A stretch of DNA of 64,000 nt from Syngnathus acus (lineage: Eukaryota > Chordata > Actinopteri > Syngnathiformes > Syngnathidae): contig NC_051090.1 of the NCBI RefSeq assembly GCF_901709675.1, positions 9,069,342-9,133,341 on the forward strand, written 5' to 3'. Positions 23,118-35,261 of the stretch are shown here, piece by piece (positions within the stretch are counted from its first letter, which is position 1; each line of letters begins with the position of its first letter). The notes under the pieces are model-generated. The model searched no databases, was not told the origin of the DNA, and saw only the letters and a list, made by a program, of their open reading frames with translations. The position numbers and the translations under genes are program-made.

Positions 23118-23230
23118 TTTGCCCTGCAATTGGCTGGCGGCTAGTTTAGGGTATATCCCGCCACTCGCCAAACGTCAACTGGAACAGATTCCGGTATCCC
23201 CAAAAAGGACAAACGGTATAGAAAATGGAC
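23118..23230 (+). mobile_element. 3' part of the GGATGGA-tailed SINE
   Basis: TTGCCCTGCAATTGGCTGGC matches GTGCCCTGCGATTGGCTGGC in the complete copy at 45082. It continues with TAGGGTATATCCCGCC and ends GACAAACGGTATAGAAAATG. Truncated at the 5' side and diverged. Confidence 0.7.
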
Positions 23231-23274
23231 ACAATGTTTCATTTATTATCATTCTATGACACTATAACTGAGTA

Positions 23275-23690
23275 TACCGTATTTTCCGGACTATAAGGAG
23301 CACCTAAAAACCTAAAATTTTCTCAAAAGCCGACAGTGCGCCTTATAGTCTGGTGCGCTTTATATATGGACCAAATTCCTAAATTTAAACTGGCCCGAAG
23401 CATTGTGTCATGAAATCAATCATAAGTGGCCCGCTGAAGACTATGAATCATGAATCAAAAAGACTATGGATCATTATTTTGTGATTATAAAGTAATTTGT
23501 TGCGTCTGAAGTTGAACTAAAAAAGATAAAATGGAGAATGATTTGATATAGATTAAAAATCTGACATGATGCATTAATGGTGCACCTTATAGTCCGGTGC
23601 GCCTTATATAAGGACAAAGTTTTAAAATGGGCCATTCATTGAAGGTGCGTCTTATAGTCCGGTGCGCCTTATAGTCCGGAAAATACGGTA
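23275..23690 (+). mobile_element. pogo-type MITE (variant without hAT tip)
   Basis: Starts TACCGTATTTTCCGGACTAT and ends AGTCCGGAAAATACGGTA, with TA as shared outer bases. After the left tip come CTCAAAAGCCGACAGTGCGC and a CTTATAGTCTGGTGCG repeat. The right part has two rounds of GGTGCGCCTTATA and GGACAAAGTTTTAAAATGGG. The central ~200 bp is unlike the other copies. Non-coding. The pogo/Tigger assignment comes from the TA target and the shared tip with the element at 43563, which keeps transposase-tail sequence. Confidence 0.85.
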
Positions 23691-24604
23691 CATGTTTCAC
23701 TTAAGGTGCCTCAGAAAAGAAAACAAAAAAAGGAACTCAGATTACAAAACTAATAGCTAAAAGGTCAAGTTGTTGACCACAAGGTGAGTAACCTTAGTGA
23801 AGTCAGGTCTGGACTACACAAAGACTATTGCTTCATTTCTTATTGTCCTGTTGTTTTCCGCCCGTTTATCAATGTCACCCATAGGCGATGACGCACAATC
23901 ACCTCTGATAGCAGGAGGCCATCGCTCACGCTGTCTCTGGAGGCGACAACCTGCTTCCAGAATCCATTCTGCTAGACATTACATCACCTCATCCAAAAAC
24001 ACAAGCATGTGTCAGTCTATCAATCATTACATTTATGTGGCCAAATAAGTCATCTTAAAGTACTCTTAGATAATTACATGTAATTATCCGAAATAATGTT
24101 CAACTATCGGATGATGATATACTATACATTTAAGTTTGCATCGGACTAGTAATATTCAGATAAAATTATACAAATCCATAAGAAACTATTTGCATGTCTT
24201 GGCGATATGCATATTACACGGGGCAATATTTTACATATTTTTTTATTTATTTACCGATTACGTATATTTTTGAGGTTGGTATGGTTGTGGCTTTACTCTC
24301 CTACAGGCACACACAAACACACAGTACACACTTTACACAAACACTGTACAGAAACAGCGACAGACTGATGGCTATTAGAGTGCAACGATGCTCCCTCTTA
24401 TCTCCCACTGTGATAGAGATCTACAAAGCGCTTGGGAGAGATTATAAATTCATTACCTTGATACACAAGTGAACACTAGGATAGACAGGAGTGTGACAAC
24501 AGAGATGGGAGAGCACAGCAAGGGCACTGGGAGGGGCAAGGATGCAACACTGCAGGAATAGAATAAAAGATGACATAGTTCCCTTCAAATAATGATGTAA
24601 GATG
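23691..24604. other. unique sequence, no gene seen
   Basis: AT-rich with no recognisable exon or element. The + frame 24194-24472 (92 codons) is hydrophobic at its start but lacks other support. Confidence 0.4.
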
Positions 24605-24648
24605 TTTTGCTTGTTTGTTTGTTTGTTTGTTTGTTTGTTTGTTTGTTC
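24605..24648. repeat. (TTTG)n microsatellite
   Basis: About ten TTTG units with an initial TTGC variant. Confidence 0.95.
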
Positions 24649-24792
24649 ACTTTGCTTGTTTGTGCCATATTTAATACAAACAACCACAATCATTTAATAG
24701 AATTTTGTATCAAAAGTAATGCACTGGAATTTGTAGAAAACATGAAAGTTATGTAATTATAGTTATGATTTTTTGACATATACTATGGTTAT

Positions 24793-24809
24793 ATAATAAT
24801 AATAATAAC

Positions 24810-24846
<37 letters not shown>
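24793..24846. repeat. (ATA)n / (TTA)n inverted microsatellites
   Basis: A run of AAT units is followed two bases later by a longer run of ATT units, giving a self-complementary hairpin-forming pair. Confidence 0.9.
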
Positions 24847-24849
24847 GTC

Positions 24850-26435
24850 ATTTATTAGCAGTGTTATTGTCGATAAGGATTCAAATCTATAATTATAAAT
24901 TCTACCTGGTGTTGGTGGCGTCCTTAAGGACTTCATGTCATAAAAGCATTCACTGCAGATATTGCATGACTTAATTTTAATATACTTTGATCTTCCCGGC
25001 TCAGAAATAAGATTCTGTTCTGTGTCAACACAATGTTGAATTGTAAAACACTTTCAAACACTTTGGTTGAAACATTTTGAAATAACTACTACTGTGATGT
25101 GCATGTCAAAAAAAAAACTGACAGAATAAGAAATTGTAAAGATTTGTTCTTCTTTGTGGTCCAGTGATGCATTATTACTTTATGTGCAAGTTGCGTGTAT
25201 GTAGCATCCTTTGAATCCTTTGAATGTACACGACTTGTGCTTTCAGTCTTTTGTACTTGCTCATGCCTCAAAGTGATTTTTAACGTAGCTTTCGGGGTCA
25301 CCAAGTGTGCTCATGCTGTGCGCAGAAATAACCATGCCTTTCAGCAACTACACATGCACATGTATGGTGAGGGTGCACATGCACTTCCCTACCACAGAGA
25401 TGCAGCTGAGGTTGATACTGATGAGTGATGCCAGAGGTGGTTTTCTACCAACCTCTTTGCTGGCTCACTAATGGTTTCCTCACTGGCTCGGCTGACCGAC
25501 TTGCTGCTTCTCAGCCTTATTTGGTAGAAGGGAAGTGCAGAGGGGGGTGGCAGCAGGGTAGTGCAGGGGGAACAGTGGTGCTCTGTTTACATGGAGGGTC
25601 AGGGGGTCAGAGTACCAGTCTGCCATGGAGTAAACCCAGAACAGTAAAAGACAGCAAGAGAGCAGGCAAGTCTGCTCCATTGGATGGATTGGGGAGGATT
25701 TACTTTGTGATTGAGCATCTGTTATAATGAGTAAGATTCCGTGGGTAGATAACGGTACATGTTTGGGAGGAGCCCCGCGGTGGTGGGGTGGGTGGGAGCA
25801 GGTAATTTCCACATAACGTTTGCGCATTCCATGATTTATTTATTTAAATATTTATATATTTTTGCTCCGGGGGCCTTGAATAGTTGAGCGGAGGTAGAAA
25901 AGAAATTAAAGGCAACCATCCTTATAGTTTTGCTCTTGTCCGCTTGACTGCCTGCATGCCTGCTTGCTTGTCTGCCTGTGTTCCCTGGGCAATGTTTATG
26001 CTGTGCCCTGCCCAGGACAGAATAGATTCGCCCACACAGCACTGTGCTCTCAACCAGAACTTAAGTAGGTATGGCAAGCTCGAGCCACAGTCTCATTCAC
26101 GCTCATTCCTCTGGATTAAGTCCGATGGCCCGGGGAAACACGGCACTGGCTACATTAATAGACCCAAAGATAGCATCTCCGCACCCCACCCTCTATATAT
26201 ACATATCCCTGCCATTTGTGTGAGGAGCCATAAAAGTTTGTTTATTTCTCCCTGAGTTTCACAGGCTAGGACTGACTACTTGGGAAACTTGAAACTGCTA
26301 AGTTGCTGAATTTCTAAAGGTCTCCATGGTGATGTGAAATGCCAAGCAAAGATGGGTTCACATTCAGTATAACACGTCTGAATTGATTAAGCAATTCTGC
26401 TGACATAAAGAAAAAAAAAAAGTGGATGATTTCCA
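24850..26435. other. unique sequence, no gene seen
   Basis: Frames of 100-123 codons occur (25425-25727 +, 25480-25827 -, 25884-26255 +) but overlap on opposite strands and show no known domain. Slightly GC-richer around 25430-25820; no CpG island. Confidence 0.4.
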
Positions 26436-26438
26436 AGA

Positions 26439-26545
26439 GGGCAGCACAGTGGGCCAGCGGTTTGCTGTGTCACCTCACAGCAAGAAAGTCGCAGTTCTGA
26501 TCCCGGGCTGGAGACTTTGTGTGGTTATAATTGCATTCTGCCTTC
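26439..26545 (+). mobile_element. degenerate SINE head
   Basis: GGGCAGCACAGTGGGCCAGC, CACCTCACAGCAAGAAAGTC and CAGTTCTGATCCCGGG match the usual order of a fish tRNA-like repeat (A box, 'cctcacagcaagaaggt', B box). CTTTGTGTGG and CTTCCGCCCAC are eroded remains of the body. Older and more diverged than the copy at 45082. Confidence 0.65.
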
Positions 26546-26880
26546 CGCCCACAGTACATGTAAAGGTACCTGAATATGTGTAAATGTCAATGATTGTATA
26601 TGTCTGAATTCAAGGCGAGCAAAATTATTAGTTGACATTATTTGTTAACCAGCAAAACAAACTAAATACCCGTCTCTGACGTAACCCGTATTACTTGTTT
26701 TCTTCACGTTCTACTCTTCGTCACAATTTATATCAACCAATTAGTGGACTGCAGTGTGTGTAGCTCAAGCCTACACGAGTGACCCATGATGTACAAATGC
26801 AATTAGTACAGCCCTAAAATTGACTGATGGCCTGCTCAGCACTCAATGTAGAGGTACTGTGTGTTAACATGAAAACAAAT
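26546..26880. other. unique sequence, no gene seen
   Basis: Short AT-rich interval between the SINE head and the MITE; nothing recognised. Confidence 0.4.
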
Positions 26881-27273
26881 TACCGTATTTTCCGCACTAT
26901 AAGGCGCACCGGATTATAAGGCACACCTTCAATGAATGGCCCATTTTAAAACTTTGTCCACATATAAGGCGCACCGGATTATAAGGCGCATAGAATAAAT
27001 ACCTCAACGTTGCTCAAACGTTAATGCAATCACAATATAGTAACACTCGAAATAGTGAAAACAATAACAATATATCAATAACTCAACGTTGCTCAAACGT
27101 TAATATTACACAACACACAAAATAAACACGTAAAGCTTACTTTAATAAATTAGTCCTCATCCACGAATCCATATTGGTCCATATATAAGGCGCACCGGAT
27201 CATAAGGCGCACTGTCGGCTTTTGAGAAAATTGGAGGTTTTTAGGGGCGCCTTATAGTGCGGAAAATACGGTA
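26881..27273 (-). mobile_element. pogo-type MITE (inverted orientation)
   Basis: Tips TACCGTATTTTCCGCACTAT and GTGCGGAAAATACGGTA with TA ends. The GCCGACAGTGCGCCTTAT block lies at the right on the minus strand, so it is inserted opposite to the copies at 23.3, 33.8, 40.3 and 53.6 kb. The core contains a direct repeat CTCAACGTTGCTCAAACG at 27003 and 27082 that the other copies lack. No hAT tip inside. Non-coding. Confidence 0.87.
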
Positions 27274-30200
27274 AAATAAATACTATTGAAAAAAATTATA
27301 CTGTAATACTATATAAAAAAAAATTCTAACCCTTTCCCACAAAGATGACAATGTTGTTTCAATACAAACATCTCCACAAACAACAGCACTGTAAATACAG
27401 CTGTAGTTGATCTTGGCGCTGTGGTCCACCAAAATGAAAAGTAAAAACTCATATACTACAGTACATACCTTCTCAAATTTTGCAGAACGGTTTTTCGAGG
27501 GTTCCTCCAGCAAGGCTACTTTTCTCTACATAATGAGGGTTGCACGGGCGCAGTGTGTAGTGACACCAGTGTTACGATGACGCTGATAGAAGCTCACAAG
27601 GCACATTAACCAGCTGATAGCAGTGCGCTGCGAGAACACAGTGTCTCTGGATGCCAGCTGTAAAGATTAGCAGAGCTTTGTTTAATTGCGCTGCTAACAT
27701 CCTGGAAGCCACTCGAGAGTTAACTGTTCTCCTTTCCTTATAAACTGTCTTTAAAGCTCAGTCAGTGGTTGCCGTTACTTGTTCATTCGAACGCAGAGTC
27801 CTGAGCAATTTGCTAAATGCTTAAAGAGATGTGCTCTGGCCATTTAAGGCACAAGTATTCGCAGGAGCTAAGGTGTAGTAACCCCAGGGGAAAAAACCCA
27901 AAATGCAGCAACAAAAACCTTTGGCAATTGGCCTCAATTTTATTGCATGTTGAAATTGATTTGCTGTTGTAATCCAAAAATAAAAAAGGTCCTCATAAAA
28001 CCCCCAACAGTGCCCCTTTGAGGCAGAGTGATACATCAGCCAACTGACCCAAATTGCCTTAGTTAGCGCCAACTCACCAGTTGGGGTAAACAACATCAAA
28101 CATTAGAGTCACTGAACTTTGATCCAATTACATGTTTTCCTGCCTCTTAAAGCACAACAAAAATGCACAATAAATCAGACAGGAAAGTGCATCCTTCATC
28201 TGTACATCACTAAAGTTTTCCCACTGCAGGCTAAGCGATGAGTAGCAACGAGAGCTCTCGTGTTGTCCCGATTTAAAAAAGAGGTGCCTAAAATTTGACA
28301 CATTTGTCTGACATGCATTGCAGACAATTTATTGTTTGTGACAACAGCGCTTCGCAGGATCATTTACACATTACATGATTCACGCTTCAATTTTTTTTCC
28401 CTTTGGAGGCACTTATAACCCTCAACGGCAATAATATAATGTGTAAAAAATGTGACTGTAAATACGTATATACCTTTTGAATGTACCTGACTGGGGGAGT
28501 CATACACAAGTTCCGGTTTGTTCAGATTAAAAAAATAATAATAAATAAATGTTACCAATAATACATACACTCACGCGCACACACCAGAACTCACTTAACC
28601 TTTATGACAAATGACAAACGCTTAACGTGGAGTTGAGTGACATTGGACATCACACATCTCACAATGATTTTTAGGCTAAATGGAGGTCTTTCTTTCAAGG
28701 TGCTTTGATTTCTGCACGATATAATACTGGGTTAAGCTCTGAGATTTGGAGCAACTTCAGAAAATGTACACTTTGATTGTACAAGCTCGAAGGCGTTTGA
28801 TGCACCATTTTAGCAGTAAATTCCAGCATGTTCCAATATAGTGGGTCTAGTTAACAAGCTGGTAGTTCCTGACTGGAGCGGAGATGAGAAGCACATAGAG
28901 TTGTGATGGTTGGCCCTACATCTGCTCTGACACACATTTCCTCCACCTCGTCTACAGTTTGTGATTGTGAAAAGCTCTGCCAACAGGACTTAGAATCAAG
29001 CGATGGTGTACCCAATGAGAAACGAGTGAGCAGGGTATTAAACGGCAGTAGAGTCACTCTTAGAAGAGACGGTAATTCAACTCAAAATGAGACTATCTAC
29101 TCTACCATGCAAAGTGCAATGCGAACAGTTTTCCAACCCAACCAAGAAATATGCAGTGATATACATCTGAAGGACAAAGGACTTCTTTAAGTGTCAGTGA
29201 CAAAGAAAAAAAATAGCTAGCTCTGTAGAAGCTCTGTAGCTCTGTTCTACACTCCTATGTGAAAGCCATCCTCTTTAAAGACCACCAATGTGCAATATTG
29301 GATGACAGAAAAGCTGCAGTGCAGGCAGAGGCCCTCAAAGCTATTTGGCAGTGACAGGTGGATGATAGTGCGCGCTGAGCCTGGGCTCGCCTGTCAATAT
29401 GAATGGACAAGCTCAGCGCAAACAATTGGGCAAAGGTGACAGTTTGTCACACATCAATCTGTGGAGATCATTAGGGAGAAAGAATATATTTTCAATAAAT
29501 CCTAACTGTTACCTGGGCTTTTGGAAATTGCAATTATGGTCAAGGGCAATATGTTCCCGCGAACAGTATGTTGTCCACCTATCTGCTTCCTCAGTCACTT
29601 GTGTCTTGTCCAGGTTTAACACGTTATTTTTTGTGATTACTACTGCTCACAGGTTTTGCCTCCCTGCTTCCTTGCACTTGGATCCTCACCACTCCACCAT
29701 GTAAACCTCAAACCCGGACAGAAAATACACCATTGTTATACTAAAAAAAAAAACAATTGTCCTATCTATTTTCTATTTCCAAGTACAAAATGTATGATTA
29801 GAAAATGTCTCACTTTATACCGTCATATGACATACTTGCACTGATTTATATACTTTTACAAATTCGAGTCAAGGGATCAATGAATTGCCAGATCCAGAAG
29901 ATAGTACTGTTTCAGACCAAGTTATAATTCTTAAATCAAAGTCACATGGCTGTCACACTATCTGAAAAAATAATCCCAATGGGATCATAAAAACCTTCTT
30001 AGTTTTTTCCCCCAAATAGGATTATCCTACACTGTGGCTATTGCAGGTTTAAAAACGGGAGCGGCAATAGCGGAGTGGAATGGTTTCTACAATAGAAGAA
30101 ATATGAAAAAAAATAATGGCGACATAAAAAAACAAACCAAAAAAACAAACACCCCTAAAACCTATGGAAAGGTCTTTTGAAAAACACTATAATCCCTATA

Positions 30201-31345
30201 GAGAAGAAAATCTCTTCCCTAAAATGGTGGCAACTGTGCATAAATGCAGGACCCCACTCACCACTGGCTTGTTTTCAAAAGGTCTTGAACGTCATATCTT
30301 CAGCTACTCCAGCAGCTTCTTCTTGTTACTTGCTCACGCGTACCTTTAAAGTCGAGAAATTGGAGGAGGGAGAGGGGGAAAACAGGGAAAATGAAAGAGA
30401 AACATTAATGAAAGAGACTAGTAAATGAAGTGCTTTTTTTCAAGTGGTGGGTGGAGGGAAGTCGACAAACGCTGAGATGAGTTTATCTCTCATTCTCTCT
30501 CCTGGCCCTTTGTGACCACAGCACGGCAGTTCTCAGGCAAAGAGGAGACTTGGTGCTGATTGCCAGAGAGTTGCAGAGCAAATCTACATAAAATCCCTCC
30601 GGGTTTTTTTTTTGTTTGATCATTTTCTCCTTCACATCTCTAACGAGCCAGGTCTGAAAATGTCAATATACTGTATGTGCGTGCACAATTGTTGTGTAGC
30701 CTATGTTTAAATGTGATCAATGCCTTATTGAGCAGTGTTTTCTTGCAAAACAAAAATAGGCAATATCAATCAAGCCTCATTTGATTTGAAAGTAAAACTC
30801 TCAGATCTGGATCTTTGTCCACGTCACCCAATGTGGAGCCTTTACAAAGGTCAGAAGAGCTCAGCAGTGATGAGTTTCCTCCAGGATAATATTATGAATA
30901 TCATTTATGGAATACTCAACAGGGGCATGTTTGAGTAATATGAATGCTGAGTCTTCTGCGTTCATACAAGATTCATCAGTGGCCATGATCCAGTTTTCCC
31001 CAGGGTATTACAAAGAACTGCATGTGAAAACATTTCACTCTTGTATGATGCTGACTCTCAGGTGCTTTACCAAAAAACATATTTAGAATATTTATTTGTT
31101 CCCATTTACGATTGCCACGAGTTTCAGTTTTGCACCTCATGTTACTCGATTCTAAGCGCAGACTTTGACTTGGGATTCATTGAAGCTATTGTTTTACAGA
31201 GAGCAAAAAGGTGATTGATGCTCAAGAAAGTGTCCCTGTAATTTTTGTCAATTGAGTGGAAGTAAAAACGACACTAATCCTTACCCCCAGGAGAGCACAG
31301 TACCCGTACACTTACAGTTTACTCGTCTGAACTCTACCCAAATAA
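27274..31345. other. long unique stretch, no gene seen
   Basis: About 4 kb of AT-rich DNA. Frames up to 101 codons (29399-29704 +) without domain signals. No transposon ends, RNA genes or CpG islands recognised. Confidence 0.45.
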
Positions 31346-31350
31346 TTTAA

Positions 31351-31371
31351 GCTGTTTTTTTTTTTTTTTTG
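31351..31371. repeat. poly-T run
   Basis: About 20 consecutive T on the + strand. Confidence 0.95.
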
Positions 31372-31419
31372 CAAAACCCTGCTAACAAACAAACAAGCGA
31401 CTGAGATTGCAGACAGGTA

Positions 31420-31429
31420 TAATAATAAT

Positions 31430-31467
<38 letters not shown>
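31420..31467. repeat. (AAT)n-(TA)n microsatellite
   Basis: AAT units pass directly into about 16 TA units; the TA part is self-complementary. Confidence 0.95.
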
Positions 31468-31470
<3 letters not shown>

Positions 31471-31689
31471 GAAACTTCGAAAATTTTCTTATTGACTTCT
31501 CTACCCTTTCTATTTTTGGGTTTACATAGTATCCCAGCATCCTCAGTGGGCATCATTACCTCAGTGGTCAACATTCTGATGGGCCACAGGGGTCATGTTA
31601 GTGCTTGCTGGCCAATCAGACCCTAACAGGTTGGTTCCAGCGCAATCTAATGGTGTACTGTCTACAGGCCAGTAGAGAGTAGGTACAGA

Positions 31690-31758
<69 letters not shown>

Positions 31759-31782
31759 CGCGCGCACGTGTATGTGCATGTG
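31690..31782. repeat. (GT)n microsatellite with CG core
   Basis: About 30 GT units followed by GCGTGCGCGCGCACGTG, an alternating purine-pyrimidine tract of the kind that can adopt Z-DNA. Gives HTHTHT and CVCVCV frames. Confidence 0.95.
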
Positions 31783-32551
31783 GGGTTTGTTTGCGACAAT
31801 GATATTGGCACGAATGGGGGTGAAAATAGAAAAGTATTAGCTGTGAAAACTATTGAAAAGGTAACTAAATTCGTGGCTGTACCTACACGTAAGTTCAAAT
31901 ATGTGAGAGGGAGGAAAACATGATCTGCAATCCTCCCACATGCTTGGCTGCTAAGACGAGCGCAGGGGAATTTGTTTAATGTACAGCATTTATTCGGTGC
32001 ACACACGCTGTCGTACTACCGGTTCCTCCGCTGCATGAGACACTCCCTTGGCCAGGCAAGTCGCCATTAATCAACCACAATGACGGCTTGGCGGAATAGC
32101 AAGGCAGCTAAAAAGTCATTCTAAAGCCACATCGAAGAAAACAGAAAGGTGCCCTGGCATCGCAACAATAGCATGTAGGTGGGATCAAACAGCTCAAAGT
32201 CTCTGCAAGACTCTCAGTTCTTGCTGTGGATTTGGGGGGATGGCTGTACAGTTATTTGCTCCACTCGTGTGGATAGCAGTTTGTTTTCTCATGACCCTGC
32301 AACATATTGGCGTTGTGTTTAGTCACCTTGCTGTGACAGATGGCCAAGCATCATGGTGCATGGCAAATTGGGAAATGAAATGCGTGCCCGGAGATGATTT
32401 TGTTCATTTTTCTTTTTCAGCGACATGACCACATACATGACATTATCGCTTTCAATGAGCATATTGGCAATGGCCTCGATACTGTAAATCCCAGTCTTTG
32501 GCCTTTGTGTTCAAAGTTCAAAACAGCCAAACAGTCAATAATTAGTTAATT

Positions 32552-32618
32552 TATAATATAATATAATATAATATAATATAATATAATATAATATAATATA
32601 ATATAATATAATATAATA
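32552..32618. repeat. (TATAA)n microsatellite
   Basis: About 13 near-perfect TATAA units. Confidence 0.97.
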
Positions 32619-32619
32619 C

Positions 32620-33794
32620 AATCTTATATACTACAGTCATTTAGAAAACAAATTCATAAAATGTGAAGCAAGCACTGCACAAACACCCAACAGGTCTGGA
32701 AAACAAATAATACATTTAAACTTTAAACTTTGTGTTGCCTTTTTTGCCTCCGTCTGTGGTGTTTAGTTCATTTTTGTTCATTTTTGTTGTACTCAACTGT
32801 CATTTGGTCAAATTCTAATATCAATCACTAATTGTCACCACAGAGCAAGGGATGTGAGAACAGTGGACTCAAGAGAGACAGTAATCCAAGTTTGAGATAA
32901 GACACGGATGGAGAAATGTAAATTTGATGGGACACTTTGAGAGGAGAGAATACAGGAGAGGCGTAGGAGGATAAGGAGGAATAAGAAGACCCAAAAGGAA
33001 GTAGCAAGTGACAAGAGTATAGTATGTGTGATGGACAGAGGAGAAGGCTGAAGGGGTAATGAGCTGGCAGAGTGAGGTAAGCGCAACAAAGGTAAAAGAA
33101 AGCGCAGAGGGGAGGGCAGAGCAGTCTGCAAAGTAAAATGATTAATCACAAAATAAAGACAATTGACTGACCATTCATCATCCTCAGAAGATATACACAC
33201 TGAACAAATGTCAAAAGTGTGCACATGTTTTTAGAGTCCAAACTGATATTCTTCTTCGCATATGGAATTGTTGAGAGGTCAATCTTTCCGTGGTAACGCA
33301 TATTGGACTACACTGGTAAGTGCATCAGCTCAAGTGAGGTGAGGTACCAGTCAAGGTTCTTTTGGATTGAGTAAAAAAAATACACATTCATTCACTTCAC
33401 TCATAACTTTCTTTAGTCATTGAAATGTATTTTAAAATACCAGTACTGCAGGCTACATTCTGACCCACATTATACTTTATCACCTTGCTTGTTCTCATTT
33501 TCTTCAGCACCCTTCAACAGAAACAGAAATGCACGTCTTGCTTTGTTCGGAACCAACTCGCCTTTTTCCTGTAAAAAGTACCAAGGTAGGTGAATTAATG
33601 GTTAGTCTTCTTTTATTTTTAAGTGCTTTTTTTAAAACGTTCATAATTAATTATAGTCTATTACTAACCATGATCATTTTGGTTATGATTGTTAAATATC
33701 CAGACAGTTGAATCTCTAGATTTGTGACGTCGAACACCATTCTTAAAAATGACGTGAAGCAGTCGCAATGAGGTTGAACATCTACGAGTTAACC
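32620..33794. other. unique sequence, purine-rich part
   Basis: 32870-33120 is purine-rich on the + strand (GGAGAGAG, GGAGGATAAGGAGG), which opens the 129-codon leucine/serine-rich minus frame at 32835-33224. Read as composition, not coding. Confidence 0.45.
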
Positions 33795-34105
33795 TATCAT
33801 ATTTTCCGCACTATAAGGCGCACCAAAAAAACTCCAATTTTCTCAAAAGCCGACAGTGCGCCTTATAATCAGGTGCACCTTATATATGGACCAATATTGA
33901 GCCACTGCAGCAGGCGTGTCCAAAGTCCGGCCCGCGGGCCAAATGTATATATCTTATATATGGACAAAGTTTTAAAATGGGCCATTCATGAAAGGTGCGC
34001 CTTATAATCCGGTGCGCCTTATATATGGACAAAGTTTTAAAATGGGCCATTCATTGAAGGTGCGCCTTATAATCCGATGCGCCTTATAGTGCGGAAAATA
34101 CGGTA
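33795..34105 (+). mobile_element. composite pogo-type MITE carrying a hAT tip
   Basis: Left tip slightly eroded (TATCATATTTTCCGCACTAT), right tip GTGCGGAAAATACGGTA. Contains the GCCGACAGTGCGCCTTAT block, then at 33911 CAGGCGTGTCCAAAGTCCGG and CCCGCGGGCCAAATG, a hAT-like terminal segment, then repeats of GGACAAAGTTTTAAAATGGG and GGTGCGCCTTATAATCCG. Copies at 40270 and 53553 have the same arrangement and nearly the same length. Confidence 0.88.
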
Positions 34106-34583
34106 CTGTATATTATGCCTGCTTCACACATGATTGTTTTTGGACTTGAACCTACCTGAGGTGGGTGTGTGCCAATACATCATTCTTAACTTGTGCTTTT
34201 TTAATGTTGACTACATATGAACGGACTGTGACTGATATCCGATTAGTCCACCTGCCACCTCTATATGGCTCCCTTTCCTAACTAAAAATAAATCATTTCA
34301 CCTGACAGCATGCAGGTCGATAATATTAATGCCTCCATAAATAATGTTATTGTAGGTCCCTTGTGTTAATGGCTCGTGATATGATCGGTGGGATAAAACT
34401 GAGCGGGTGTTCTATTGTGAACATGCAGAGCTGTACAGGGAGGGGATAGATGGGCTAAATCCCCTTCAATGCCCTCTGATAAGGCGCAGTGGTGACATTG
34501 GGCTGGAAAGGTGCCGAGGTGGTCACATCTGTGTTCCCAAGACTGCCTCGCAAGTGGGTGGGGGAGTAAATAGTCAGTATATT
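34106..34583. other. unique sequence, no gene seen
   Basis: No gene or element recognised. The start of the 117-codon + frame 34407-34760 falls here and runs into the GT repeat. Confidence 0.4.
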
Positions 34584-34615
34584 TGTGTGTGTGTGTGTGT
34601 GTGGGGGGGGGGGGG
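34584..34615. repeat. (GT)n(G)n microsatellite
   Basis: GT units followed by about 13 G. Confidence 0.95.
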
Positions 34616-34897
34616 TAAGGTTAGCACACAGTGGATTAATTATGAATTATTTCCCAGGGAACATGTTTACGACTGCTACTCTATCTGGCTGGCTGATTTT
34701 CATCTGATGTGCTGTAAATACTGTTGGGGGTTAAGTCAAGGTAGGCTCAGCAAATGTTAAATAGGTTAATGTTCATAAATAACTGGAATGGCTTATATCT
34801 AATTGGAGTGTGGGTTTATAAATGTAAACATGCCACAAGAAACAGATTTTTCTCCAGGTAGTAGCATTTAGAGTCCGCAATCAATATAATTTATGTG

Positions 34898-35259
34898 CAG
34901 TGAGCCCAGGATATTCAAATTTGCCAATTCACAGACTTATTTTGCAACTAAAGTTAATTGGCGAAGTAAAAAGCATGCTTTTTCGCTATTTTTCTGGTCA
35001 GGCCAAAGCCATGTCACACATAAAAATATTGCTCTGATGCCATCTGGTGTTATCTTGGTGGCAGGCACCTGTATCACACTTAGGCGAGGAGCTTTATTTA
35101 GTCAGGCACTTTGTCGAATAGGAAAAGTGCTTGGCCGCCATCTTGTGGCATCAATAGATAATTATAAACGTTTTGTGTGGGCGTCAATTACTTGTAGATT
35201 TTCACGCTATTCACAGCGGGGCTCGGTCCTGATCCCCGATAAATAGTGAGGGCTCACTG
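34898..35259. mobile_element. foldback MITE with CAGTGAGCCC tips
   Basis: Left CAGTGAGCCC and right GGGCTCACTG are perfect inverted tips; including the next bases they read GTGCAGTGAGCCC / GGGCTCACTGCAC. Next to the right tip is GATCCCCGATAAATAGTGAG, the 'ccctcactatttatcggggatca' signature on the minus strand seen in common fish DNA-transposon repeats. The + frame 34893-35246 fills most of it but is not a transposase. Target duplication not resolved. Confidence 0.7.
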
Positions 35260-35261
35260 CA

